DNA from: Gemmatimonadota bacterium
GTDB taxonomy: Bacteria; Gemmatimonadota; Gemmatimonadetes; Palauibacterales; Palauibacteraceae
Reading direction: 5' to 3'
Assembly (NCBI GenBank): GCA_013042495.1
Contig: JABDQB010000423.1
Location: forward strand, 1 to 5,619
Length of the DNA: 5,619 bases
Part shown: piece after piece, positions 1 through 5,609 of the stretch
Numbering within the stretch: the first letter of the stretch is position 1
Layout: each line of letters opens with the position of its first letter
Program-made: the position numbers and the translations under genes
The notes under the pieces: model-generated
Seen by the model: the letters and a program-made list of their open reading frames with translations, nothing else
What the model was told of the DNA's origin: nothing
The model's database searches: none

Positions 1-2
1 TC

Positions 3-476
3 CTGGTTCCCATAGGGGGCGGGGGGCTGATCTCGGGGGTGGCCGCGGCGATCCGGGAGCTCGTTCCTGACGCCAGCATCGTCGGAGTGGAGCCCGACGG
101 AGCCCCCAAGATGAGCCGGTCTCTAGACGCCGGACATCCGATCACGCTCGAATCCATCGCCACGATCGCCGACGGCCTGAAGCCCGTGCGACCTGGCGAT
201 CTGACGTTCACACACACGCGCGACCTGGTCGATCAAGTGGTCACGGTGGATGACGCCTCGATACGTGAAGCCGTTCTCTGGTGCCAGGGCCAGCGACTCG
301 TCGTCGAGCCGAGCGGCGCGGCGACGATTGCCGCGATCGCATCGGGAGAGGTGAAGCCGTCGAGCGCCGGGGCCACCGTCGCCGTGCTTTCGGGAGGTAA
401 CCTGGACCCGTCCATCCTGCGTTCTTGGCTCGCCGAAGCAGCGGGCGGCGCACCGACCGGCGAGATCCGCGCGTGA
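3..476 (+). CDS. Threonine/serine dehydratase-type PLP enzyme, C-terminal part (5' end outside window)
   Basis: This is the last 157 residues of a fold-type II PLP enzyme of the threonine ammonia-lyase/serine dehydratase/serine racemase group, cytoplasmic enzymes that deaminate threonine or serine to 2-oxoacids and ammonia. The reading frame is open from base 3 to a TGA. Visible residues include the glycine loop VPIGGGGL (residues 2-9), which in this family grips the PLP phosphate; the VEPSGAA segment (Glu102), near the cofactor; and LSGGN (Ser130-Asn133), whose Ser normally contacts the pyridine nitrogen. The catalytic Lys lies upstream of the window. The protein ends about 24 residues after SGGN with no ACT domain, so it resembles the short, TdcB/serine-racemase-like form and not feedback-regulated IlvA. 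In the GVEPDGAPK segment a Lys sits where metal-binding serine racemases carry Asp, so that divalent-metal site looks absent. Its stop codon overlaps the next start (GTGA). The family is secure; threonine versus serine preference is not decidable here. Confidence 0.9.
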   Translation: MVPIGGGGLISGVAAAIRELVPDASIVGVEPDGAPKMSRSLDAGHPITLESIATIADGLKPVRPGDLTFTHTRDLVDQVVTVDDASIREAVLWCQGQRLVVEPSGAATIAAIASGEVKPSSAGATVAVLSGGNLDPSILRSWLAEAAGGAPTGEIRA

Positions 477-1219
477 GCCATCCGCTCATCGCGGTTACGG
501 CTCCCGTTCGGGACAGCGACATCGGGATGCCGAGGGTCGTACTCGAAGCGGGCTACCTGCAGGCCGTTCGGGTGGCCGGCGGCCTGCCCCTGGTGCTTTC
601 CGCCCTGGACGATGAGAACACTCGCGAGCGGATGTTCCGGCTGGCGTCCGGCCTTATTCTGACCGGCGGGGAGGATGTGGATCCGGCTCGCTACGGACAG
701 GCGCCCGACGGTGCCCGAACCGTGTCTCCGGAACGGGATGTCATGGAGCTGGCTCTCCTGGAACGTGCGCTGGAGAGCCGGACCCCCGTCCTCGCGATCT
801 GTCGCGGAATCCAGATCCTGAATGTAGCCCTGGGCGGTACGCTGTTTCAGGACCTTTACACACAGCGTGGCCAGGAGATCGACCACGACCGCTATCGCGA
901 GTTCGACGGTCACATCCACTCGATACGCACACGTACACCCCTGCTTCTGGCCGAGGTGTTCAAATTGGAGGAGTTCATACAGAACTCCGCCCACCACCAG
1001 GGAGTCCGGGACCTGTCCCCGGAGTTGACGGCGGTAGCGTGGGCGCCGGATGGGCTGGTCGAGGCAGTGGAGTACCGGGCCGACCAGAAGGCATGGACAT
1101 GCGGTGTCCAATGGCATCCGGAGCGCAAGATCGAAGAGGCTACTGGCACGAATAGGAGGCTCTTCGAGGTGTTCGGTGCGGAAGTACGGAGAGCCGCGTC
1201 GCTCGGTGCGGGAGAGTGA
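473..1219 (+). CDS. Gamma-glutamyl-gamma-aminobutyrate hydrolase family protein (peptidase C26, class I GATase fold)
   Basis: This is a 248-residue cytoplasmic hydrolase of the PuuD-like C26 family, which cleaves gamma-glutamyl amide bonds (in E. coli PuuD, gamma-Glu-GABA to glutamate and GABA). The complete catalytic triad is visible: Cys110 in the nucleophile elbow LAICRGIQ, and His215 with Glu217 in GVQWHPE. Other family marks are TGGEDVDPARYG (residues 64-75), GGTLFQDL (121-128) and NSAHHQGV (171-178). Length is normal for the family. The GTG at 473 is chosen because the protein then begins SHPLIAVTAP, the usual first strand; the in-frame TTG at 425 would add 16 residues lying inside the upstream gene. 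The start overlaps the dehydratase stop as GTGA, and no strong Shine-Dalgarno is seen, so translation is probably coupled. The family includes enzymes acting on other gamma-glutamyl compounds, and the neighbours do not settle the substrate; there are no putrescine-pathway genes in view. Confidence 0.9.
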   Translation: MSHPLIAVTAPVRDSDIGMPRVVLEAGYLQAVRVAGGLPLVLSALDDENTRERMFRLASGLILTGGEDVDPARYGQAPDGARTVSPERDVMELALLERALESRTPVLAICRGIQILNVALGGTLFQDLYTQRGQEIDHDRYREFDGHIHSIRTRTPLLLAEVFKLEEFIQNSAHHQGVRDLSPELTAVAWAPDGLVEAVEYRADQKAWTCGVQWHPERKIEEATGTNRRLFEVFGAEVRRAASLGAGE

Positions 1220-1914
1220 AAGTGCGCCTCGTCCTCTTCGATATCGACGGTACGCTCGTGAACTCGATGGGGGCCGGGAAGGCCGCTCTGGAGTCGGCGA
1301 TGCTGTCGGTGTACGGGGAGACCGGTCCCATAGCCGAGTTCGATTTCCATGGCCGCACGGACCCGGCCATCGTGCGTGGACTCCTGCGCGCGGTGGGCTG
1401 GCCCGACGAGGAGATCGAGGCCGGTTTCGACGCGACATGGGTTGCGTACCTGGCAGCGTTGGACCGGGAACTGGCGAAACGGGACGGGCAGGTGCGTCCT
1501 ATATCGGGCGTGCGCGAGCTCCTGGACGCGATCGCCGAAGACGCGAGATTCGCCCCGGGCCTCGTCACGGGTAATATGGAGGGTGGCGCGCGCCGGAAGC
1601 TCGGCGCCGCGGGACTGGCCGGCCGCTTCGGCTTCGGTGCCTACGGGTCGGATTCCGAGCGAAGGGAAGACTTGCCCCCGCTCGCAAGGGAACGCGCGCA
1701 GGTTAGGTACGACCGGTCGTTCGACATGTCTGCGGCGGTCGTGGTTGGAGACACGCCCGAGGACATCCGGTGTGCCAGGGCAAACGGGGCCAGGGCCCTT
1801 GCAGTCTCGACGGGCCGGCACACCGTAGCGGAGTTGAGCGAACACGCGCCCGACGCCGTGGTCGAGGACCTGAGCGACACCTCTCGAGTGGTTCGGATGC
1901 TTGCCGATGAATAG
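1216..1914 (+). CDS. HAD-superfamily phosphatase, phosphoglycolate-phosphatase-like
   Basis: This is a 232-residue cytoplasmic haloacid-dehalogenase-type hydrolase, most likely a phosphatase for a small phosphorylated metabolite. Motif I is FDIDGTLV, with nucleophile Asp9 and acid/base Asp11; motif II is LVTGN (Thr118); motif IV is VVGDTPEDI (Asp179 and Asp183, Mg-binding). Between motifs I and II lies a helical cap of about 80 residues (C1 type), as in Gph/PGP enzymes. Motif III normally supplies Lys or Arg; here the region near residue 149 reads RRED, so an Arg probably serves. The GTG at 1216 overlaps the upstream stop as GTGA. An in-frame GTG at 1222 would be better spaced (7 bases) from the GGAG at 1211-1214 and would give MRLVLFDIDGTL, so the true start may be two codons later. 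Substrate cannot be named from sequence: HAD specificity is broad and the TGN variant of motif II is not tied to one metabolite. Confidence 0.9.
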   Translation: MKVRLVLFDIDGTLVNSMGAGKAALESAMLSVYGETGPIAEFDFHGRTDPAIVRGLLRAVGWPDEEIEAGFDATWVAYLAALDRELAKRDGQVRPISGVRELLDAIAEDARFAPGLVTGNMEGGARRKLGAAGLAGRFGFGAYGSDSERREDLPPLARERAQVRYDRSFDMSAAVVVGDTPEDIRCARANGARALAVSTGRHTVAELSEHAPDAVVEDLSDTSRVVRMLADE

Positions 1915-3310
1915 TGAGTCACTGAGAACCGATGTGTTCGTTGACGGCACCGGCGTGCGTCGGGGCGCTCGCGTGACGATCGCCGGCGTCGCGCTGCTGT
2001 GCGACGAATTGATGGTTCCTTACGGTGAGGTGTTCTGGGTGTCGCGTCGCAAGGGCATGTTGCTGCTGTTCGCGGTCCGCGCGACGCTCGCGATAAAGGG
2101 CACGCCCAAAGAGCTGGACCGCCTTTACGACCTCCTCACGGAGCGGGTGGACCTGACCGAACTCAGGCGACGCATCGTCCGACAACTGGGTCACGAAGTC
2201 GTCCTTTTCACAGCCGGGTGCGCCGCGGCGGGCACGATCGATGGCGAGAAGGTAGGAGGTCTGCACGTCGCCGCCGTGACGCGCAGGGCGCTGTATCTTC
2301 TTGCCCAGGACCGACAACTCACCGTGTCCTGGCCCGCCCGTGCGGCCAGCCGCAGGCCAGCGAAGAAAGCCGACTCGGAGGAACGCGACGACTACCTGGT
2401 AATCGGCAAGCCCGATACGTCGCTCACGATTCGCTACCTGTTCGGCGAGGAAATCGGAGCGGTCCTGTATGCCGCCTCGCAAGAGCCGCCCGAGTCGGGG
2501 GAAGGACGCCCCCTGGAACTGTTCAGCCGCGGCGAAGTATCGCCGCCTCCACAGGCCGAGCTGCCGCCTTTCTCCCTGGCCGCGGGTTCCTTGCAGGAGG
2601 TCGCCGAGCGCGCGGCCGCGAACGTGCCGGGTGAGCTGCAGGCCAAGGTGGCGATGCGGGACTATTTCTTCGAAACGCACTTCCAGGAACTCGGGGAGAT
2701 CGCGCTCGGTCCCCTGCTCCTCAGGAAATCCGCCGCGGGTGGGGCCTACAGCCTCGAAAAGGCGATCGACGCCATGAACTCCGGAGGCCTCCAGGATGAC
2801 ACGCGGGCCGCCGTGTCTACGGCGGCCGACCGACTGGCCGAAGTCTACGCAGGTGAACTGGATCGGCTGGCCGGCGTCCGGGGCGCCGACATCTCGGGTG
2901 CCCGGAGCCTGGCTCTCGGTGATGCAGGGAAGGCCTTTCTGGTTGAGCGCATGCAGGAACCCTTCGACAGGCTGTGGGAGAGGTTCGGCGACCAGGTGGA
3001 ACACGAAGCCGACTTGCGCCGCCGGATCATGGAGCTGGAGGTCGGTCATCCCGACCAGGACGACTCGGAAATGCACGCTGCGGCGGAGGAGTGGCGCGCC
3101 GCAATGGTCCGCCTCGACCGTGGGTACGAGGGAGCGTGGCGCGAGATGGTGGAAGAGATCGAGCGTGCCTGGTCAACCGACCTGCTTCCCCGCCTTGCTC
3201 TGGTGGGTCAGATCGAGAAGCCACGCTTTCCGGAGTGGGCTCAAATGGCGGCCCTGGCGGCGATTACGATTCTTCTTGCGGCAGTGCTCCTCTTCGTACT
3301 GGCGCGCTGA
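1907..3310 (+). CDS. Unrecognised tail-anchored membrane protein with possible PH-like domains and a long helical region
   Basis: I do not recognise this 467-residue protein. Residues about 18-82 form alternating hydrophobic strands, including VFWVSRRKGMLLLFAV, followed by an amphipathic helix (PKELDRLYDLL), a layout like a bacterial PH-like domain. Residues about 94-190 repeat that pattern loosely (VAAVTRRALYLLA, then IRYLFGEEIGAVLYAA) with a basic/acidic linker near 146-162. A proline-rich linker (about 192-222) leads to a charged, mostly helical region (228-437) rich in Glu, Arg and Ala. One hydrophobic helix, residues 446-466, ends the chain with a final Arg. There is no signal peptide, so the bulk should be cytoplasmic with a C-terminal anchor. 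No catalytic motif or nucleotide-binding loop is seen. The ATG at 1907 is chosen over the in-frame TTG at 1901; it overlaps the phosphatase stop by 8 bases and has only a weak ribosome site, which suggests coupling. The CDS is real by operon position and coherent composition; the PH-like call is inference from pattern. Confidence 0.85.
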   Translation: MNSESLRTDVFVDGTGVRRGARVTIAGVALLCDELMVPYGEVFWVSRRKGMLLLFAVRATLAIKGTPKELDRLYDLLTERVDLTELRRRIVRQLGHEVVLFTAGCAAAGTIDGEKVGGLHVAAVTRRALYLLAQDRQLTVSWPARAASRRPAKKADSEERDDYLVIGKPDTSLTIRYLFGEEIGAVLYAASQEPPESGEGRPLELFSRGEVSPPPQAELPPFSLAAGSLQEVAERAAANVPGELQAKVAMRDYFFETHFQELGEIALGPLLLRKSAAGGAYSLEKAIDAMNSGGLQDDTRAAVSTAADRLAEVYAGELDRLAGVRGADISGARSLALGDAGKAFLVERMQEPFDRLWERFGDQVEHEADLRRRIMELEVGHPDQDDSEMHAAAEEWRAAMVRLDRGYEGAWREMVEEIERAWSTDLLPRLALVGQIEKPRFPEWAQMAALAAITILLAAVLLFVLAR

Positions 3311-3331
3311 GTTCCCGCTGGTCGCCGGCTC
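3311..3331. other. Short gap between convergent genes
   Basis: Only 21 bases separate the stop of the tail-anchored protein gene from the stop of the oppositely oriented lipoprotein gene. I see no hairpin followed by a T-run here on either strand, so any termination signal must lie inside a coding region or be factor-dependent. Confidence 0.7.
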
Positions 3332-4240
3332 CTATGGCACTGTGCAGGTAACGTCAAAGGTCGTCTCGATCAGTCCGCCGGCGGGCACGGTCACCGCTCG
3401 GGGGTTTTCCCCCGTCACGGAGCAGTTGTCGGCCACGCTCGACTCCAGCAGACGGATGTGAGTGACACCGGCCGCGACCGACCCTACGGTCCTCACTCCG
3501 TTCGATCCCACCGAAACAGGACCGCCGTACTCGATGACCACCTCGTATCCGTCGGAATCGAGAAGCACTCCCGTGGTCGAGGTGATGAGCCTCAGGTTAC
3601 CGACCTGATCGGTGCACACGATCTCGTACTTGGTTTCGATCGTGTCCTGACTCGGTACGAGCACGGTTCGCTCGGGGTCCCCGACGAGGCGGCAGTTCAG
3701 CGCTATGTCTCCCAGGCGCACCGTGTGCTCGCCCGTCTGCAGGTCCGCCGCACGAGCCGTATCGTTGGCCCCGATCACGCCCACGTCCATGTCGTCCACC
3801 GCCAGCATGTACCCGTCGTCCCGGTTCTCTCCACTGGTAGCCGTCACGACCTGGAGAGCGCCCGCCGTTGCGACACAATCGATCTCGAACGTCGTCCCCG
3901 TCTGCGTATTGACGACGACCTGTATCGGGCGTGGATTGTCGCCGGCGACGGTGCAGTTCGCCGCCACTTCGGTGAGTTCGACGGAGTACGTGTCCACGGC
4001 CCGGTTTACGAATGCGACACTGTCGTTCGCGCCCATCAACGACGCGAATATGCCATCTACTGTGAGATCGTACAGGTCCGCATCGAGCTCTGTGCCCGTG
4101 GTGACCGTCAGAACGAAGAAGTCTCCGCGCGGGCCGGTGGGGTCCGTGCCGCTGTCATCCGAATCCCCGCACGCCGCAGCCACGAGAATCAAGGCAGCGC
4201 AGCCCAGGCGAACGACGCGCTTCGATGGAAAGAACACCAT
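3332..4240 (-). CDS. Secreted lipoprotein with three cysteine-paired tandem repeats
   Basis: This is a 302-residue protein of unknown function. The N-terminus MVFFPSKRVVRLG is basic and leads into a hydrophobic stretch ending LVAAAC, a type II signal peptide with lipid-attachment Cys24. A short Asp/Ser/Gly/Thr/Pro tether (about 25-39) follows, then three beta-rich repeats at about 42-124, 128-211 and 216-302. Each repeat has a TTG/TSG-type first strand, a [D]GY-V-V-type strand, a GAND or GSNG turn, an xNCxVxG[DE]NPR-like segment and a closing DVTC-like strand. Cysteines fall at 96/122, 183/209 and 273/299, each pair 26 residues apart, so one disulfide per module is likely. The ATG at 4240 gives a normal-length signal peptide. 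An in-frame ATG at 4291 adds 17 residues and has a GGGTGA-like ribosome site about 6 bases upstream, so it cannot be excluded. The gene is divergent from the DsbA-VKOR genes. The repeats look like a carbohydrate-binding or structural Ig/PEGA-like fold; this is inference. No enzymatic motif is visible. Confidence 0.87.
   Translation of the reverse strand: MVFFPSKRVVRLGCAALILVAAACGDSDDSGTDPTGPRGDFFVLTVTTGTELDADLYDLTVDGIFASLMGANDSVAFVNRAVDTYSVELTEVAANCTVAGDNPRPIQVVVNTQTGTTFEIDCVATAGALQVVTATSGENRDDGYMLAVDDMDVGVIGANDTARAADLQTGEHTVRLGDIALNCRLVGDPERTVLVPSQDTIETKYEIVCTDQVGNLRLITSTTGVLLDSDGYEVVIEYGGPVSVGSNGVRTVGSVAAGVTHIRLLESSVADNCSVTGENPRAVTVPAGGLIETTFDVTCTVP
3335..4117 (-). repeat. Three diverged tandem repeat units within the lipoprotein gene
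   Basis: The units run approximately 3869-4117, 3608-3859 and 3335-3595 (first to third in reading order). The similarity is clear at protein level: cysteine-to-cysteine period is 87 then 90 residues, with shared GANDT/GANDS, NC-V-G and NPR-V-V positions. The second unit is the most diverged, with GDPER replacing the GDNPR of the first. DNA identity between units is not obvious by eye, so this is old duplication and not a recent slippage repeat. Confidence 0.85.
3399..3414. other. Perfect hairpin-forming inverted repeat inside the lipoprotein gene's 3' end
   Basis: Six bases (CGGGGG) are followed by TTTT and then the exact complement (CCCCCG). It lies 65 bases inside the lipoprotein's stop codon and encodes the GENPR part of the third repeat, so codon choice for Gly-Glu-Asn-Pro-Arg may explain it. 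It also sits about 90 bases past the end of the convergent operon, where it could slow readthrough transcription, but no T-run follows in either direction, so I do not call it a terminator. Confidence 0.4.
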
Positions 4241-4365
4241 TTGATTGCCGGTCCCGGTGGGTATCTGTTTGTCGTGAGAAACAGGGAACATCGCGTTTCA
4301 CCCACGAGATGGTGGATCGTTCCCGCGGCGCCAGGCACAGAGGTCGCGCGAAACGTGGGCCGTGT

Positions 4366-4371
4366 TATCTT
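4366..4371 (+). promoter_or_regulatory. Candidate -10 element for the DsbA-like/VKOR operon
   Basis: TATCTT matches the sigma-70-type -10 consensus at 4 of 6 positions and is one of the few AT-rich hexamers in this GC-rich gap. Seventeen bases upstream, GTCGCG (4343-4348) is a poor -35. If used, transcription would begin near 4378 and leave a leader of about 80 bases. This is inference from position and composition only. Confidence 0.3.
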
Positions 4372-4444
4372 GTGCCGCCGAGGTTGCGGTCTCCCGGCGC
4401 CCGTCAGCCGGAGCCGATCATAGTCGTCCCAGTTGGTGCTCGAC

Positions 4445-4450
4445 AAGGAG
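4445..4450 (+). promoter_or_regulatory. Ribosome binding site that fixes the TTG start of the DsbA-like gene
   Basis: AAGGAG, a near-perfect Shine-Dalgarno, ends six bases before TTG at 4457. The other in-frame start candidates, TTG 4433 and GTG 4436, lie upstream of this site and lack a comparable one, so the TTG at 4457 is the best start. Confidence 0.75.
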
Positions 4451-4456
4451 CTTGTT

Positions 4457-5146
4457 TTGGCCAATACGAATGCAAAGGGTGGCAAGGGTTTCTACATCCT
4501 GATTGTCGCCGTGGTAGCCGTGGGTGCGTATCTGCTGTTGAATGCGAGGGGGTCTGACGAAGTCCCGGACCTGGCGCCCGTTGCGCTCGCAGGAGGAAAC
4601 GTGGCAGCGGACATGTCTTCGGGCACGGCGATAGGCGCCGAGGATGCGCCTGCCGTGATCATGGAGTTTTCCGATTACCTGTGTCCCCATTGCCGGACCT
4701 TCAACAGCTTGAGCGGGAAGCTGCTTCGACAGAACTACGCGAATACGGGTTCGATGCGGTGGATCTCGTTTGACTTTCCCCTGTGGCCTGATTCCTGGGC
4801 CCCGGCGATCGCGGCTCAATGCGCCAAGCGGCAGGGCAAGTACTACGAGATGAAGGACCTCCTGTTCGCCCGCGTGGAGAGTTGGAGCCAGGGAGGAAAC
4901 CCGAACCGGAAGTTCGTGGACTACGCCCGGGACCTCGGCATGGATGCCGGCACCTTCAAGAGCTGCGTGGATGGACAGGAGACCGTCGCCGAGGTGCAGG
5001 CCTCGAAGGCATATGGCGAGTCGCTTGGAATCAACTCCACTCCCAGCATCTTCTTCAACGGGGAGCCGTACCGGCTGACCGGCGGAGACTACGGGTACGG
5101 GGCGATCGAGGCGCGGATCAAGGAGACCGCGGCTGGCGGCGAGTAA
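4457..5146 (+). CDS. Membrane-anchored DsbA-like thiol:disulfide oxidoreductase
   Basis: This 229-residue protein should act outside the cytoplasmic membrane, passing disulfides to secreted proteins. A short basic N-terminus is followed by one uncleaved-looking membrane helix (about residues 12-28) and a linker to about 57. The DSBA/thioredoxin-type domain then starts with APAVIMEFSDYLCPHC, in which Cys76-Pro-His-Cys79 is the same active-site tetrapeptide as E. coli DsbA. The cis-proline loop is ST-Pro196 in GINSTPSIFFNG. Two more cysteines, Cys122 (AAQCAKRQGKYYEM) and Cys170 (FKSCVDG), match positions often conserved in the thioredoxin_4/BdbD-like branch and may pair. The TTG start is set by AAGGAG at 4445-4450. 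The VKOR-family gene follows 16 bases downstream and is its probable re-oxidation partner, supporting oxidase over isomerase function. A role in cytochrome c or other thiol chemistry is possible but less likely given that neighbour. Confidence 0.92.
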   Translation: MANTNAKGGKGFYILIVAVVAVGAYLLLNARGSDEVPDLAPVALAGGNVAADMSSGTAIGAEDAPAVIMEFSDYLCPHCRTFNSLSGKLLRQNYANTGSMRWISFDFPLWPDSWAPAIAAQCAKRQGKYYEMKDLLFARVESWSQGGNPNRKFVDYARDLGMDAGTFKSCVDGQETVAEVQASKAYGESLGINSTPSIFFNGEPYRLTGGDYGYGAIEARIKETAAGGE

Positions 5147-5151
5147 CGACC

Positions 5152-5156
5152 GAGGT
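5152..5156 (+). promoter_or_regulatory. Ribosome binding site for the VKOR-family gene
   Basis: GAGGT lies in the 16-base gap after the DsbA-like gene and ends six bases before GTG at 5163. This supports that GTG over the in-frame ATG at 5181, which has no clear site. Confidence 0.6.
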
Positions 5157-5162
5157 CAACCG

Positions 5163-5609
5163 GTGTCACACGACTCGCGGATGCGCGGAATCGTCCTCGT
5201 CGGTCTGGTCGGCCTGTTCGTCGCCGTCTACCTGTTGCTGTACCACTTGGGCTTCTACGGCGCCCTGGTCTGTGGCGCGGGTTCCTGCGAGGTCGTGCAG
5301 ACCTCCAGGTACGCCCGTTTCCTGGGTCAGCCCGTACCGCTTTGGGGCACTCTCTGGTATGCAGGCGTCCTGGTGCTGGCCTTCCTCGGCCTCGGCCCTG
5401 CGGCCGGGAAGCGGTGGGTGGACGTACTGCTTGCCCTGGCCGTCACCGGCGGGCTTCTGTTCTCCGCATACCTGACGGGAGTCGAGCTGTTCATCCTGCA
5501 CGCCGTGTGCTTGTGGTGCGTGATCAGCGCGGTCCTCACGGTGGCCATCTTCGTGCTGGCCCAACCGTGGCGGCTCCTTCGAGGGTCGCCACCACCGGCG
5601 ACCGGATGA
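5163..5609 (+). CDS. Vitamin K epoxide reductase (VKOR) family quinone-linked disulfide oxidase
   Basis: This 148-residue integral membrane protein belongs to the bacterial VKOR family, which in bacteria lacking DsbB takes electrons from a DsbA-like partner and passes them to quinone. Four membrane helices are predicted by eye at about residues 8-28, 59-77, 86-104 and 112-134. All four family cysteines are present: the loop pair Cys37 and Cys42 (CGAGSC) and the quinone-proximal pair Cys116-Leu-Trp-Cys119. The segment EVVQTSRYARFLGQPVPLWG after the loop cysteines is a strong family signature, with the conserved Ser48. There is no fused thioredoxin domain, so the partner must be separate, and the DsbA-like protein encoded 16 bases upstream fits. 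GTG at 5163 is supported by GAGGT at 5152-5156. The stop overlaps a possible next start (ATGA). Biochemical direction (oxidase) is inferred from family and neighbour. Confidence 0.95.
   Translation: MSHDSRMRGIVLVGLVGLFVAVYLLLYHLGFYGALVCGAGSCEVVQTSRYARFLGQPVPLWGTLWYAGVLVLAFLGLGPAAGKRWVDVLLALAVTGGLLFSAYLTGVELFILHAVCLWCVISAVLTVAIFVLAQPWRLLRGSPPPATG

Larger units (their letters stand above)
4241..4456. other. Divergent intergenic region between the lipoprotein and the disulfide operon
   Basis: Up to 216 bases (165 if the lipoprotein starts at 4291) separate two outward-reading genes, so promoters for both should be here. Rightward, a possible -10 (TATCTT) lies at 4366-4371. An imperfect stem of CTCC-C-GGC (4391-4398) with GCCGGAG (4407-4413), 8-base loop and one bulged C, would lie in that transcript's leader. 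No convincing leftward promoter was found. A six-base inverted repeat, GGCACA (4334-4339) and TGTGCC (4371-4376), flanks the candidate promoter but is short enough to be chance. No riboswitch-like or RNA gene pattern is recognised. Confidence 0.6.

Noticed and set aside
425..472. Upstream TTG start for the C26 hydrolase
   Set aside because: It would add 16 Arg-rich residues within the dehydratase coding region; the GTG at 473 begins at the family's normal first strand.
233..1438. A 401-codon open frame on the minus strand across the dehydratase, C26 and HAD genes
   Set aside because: It crosses three well-supported gene regions in antisense and its translation is low-complexity Arg/Pro/Ser-rich.
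910..1950. A 346-codon open frame on the minus strand across the C26 and HAD genes
   Set aside because: It is antisense to two genes with intact catalytic motifs and shows no domain of its own; a GC-driven lack of stops explains it.
1919..3076. A 385-codon open frame on the minus strand opposite the tail-anchored protein gene
   Set aside because: It lies wholly antisense to a better-supported gene, has no recognisable motif and reads as Arg/Gly/His-rich shadow coding typical of GC-rich DNA.
3938..3949. Perfect 12-base palindrome GTCGCCGGCGAC
   Set aside because: It lies inside the lipoprotein's first repeat, coding Val-Ala-Gly-Asp; common codons for these residues give this palindrome and there is no second copy nearby to suggest an operator.
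4334..4376. Inverted repeat GGCACA / TGTGCC flanking the candidate promoter
   Set aside because: Only six bases with a 31-base spacer and no extension of the match; chance is a sufficient explanation without comparative support.
3458..4423. A 321-codon open frame on the plus strand opposite the lipoprotein
   Set aside because: The minus strand encodes a lipoprotein signal peptide and three aligned repeats with fixed cysteine spacing; the plus-strand translation is Arg/His/Val-rich without motifs.
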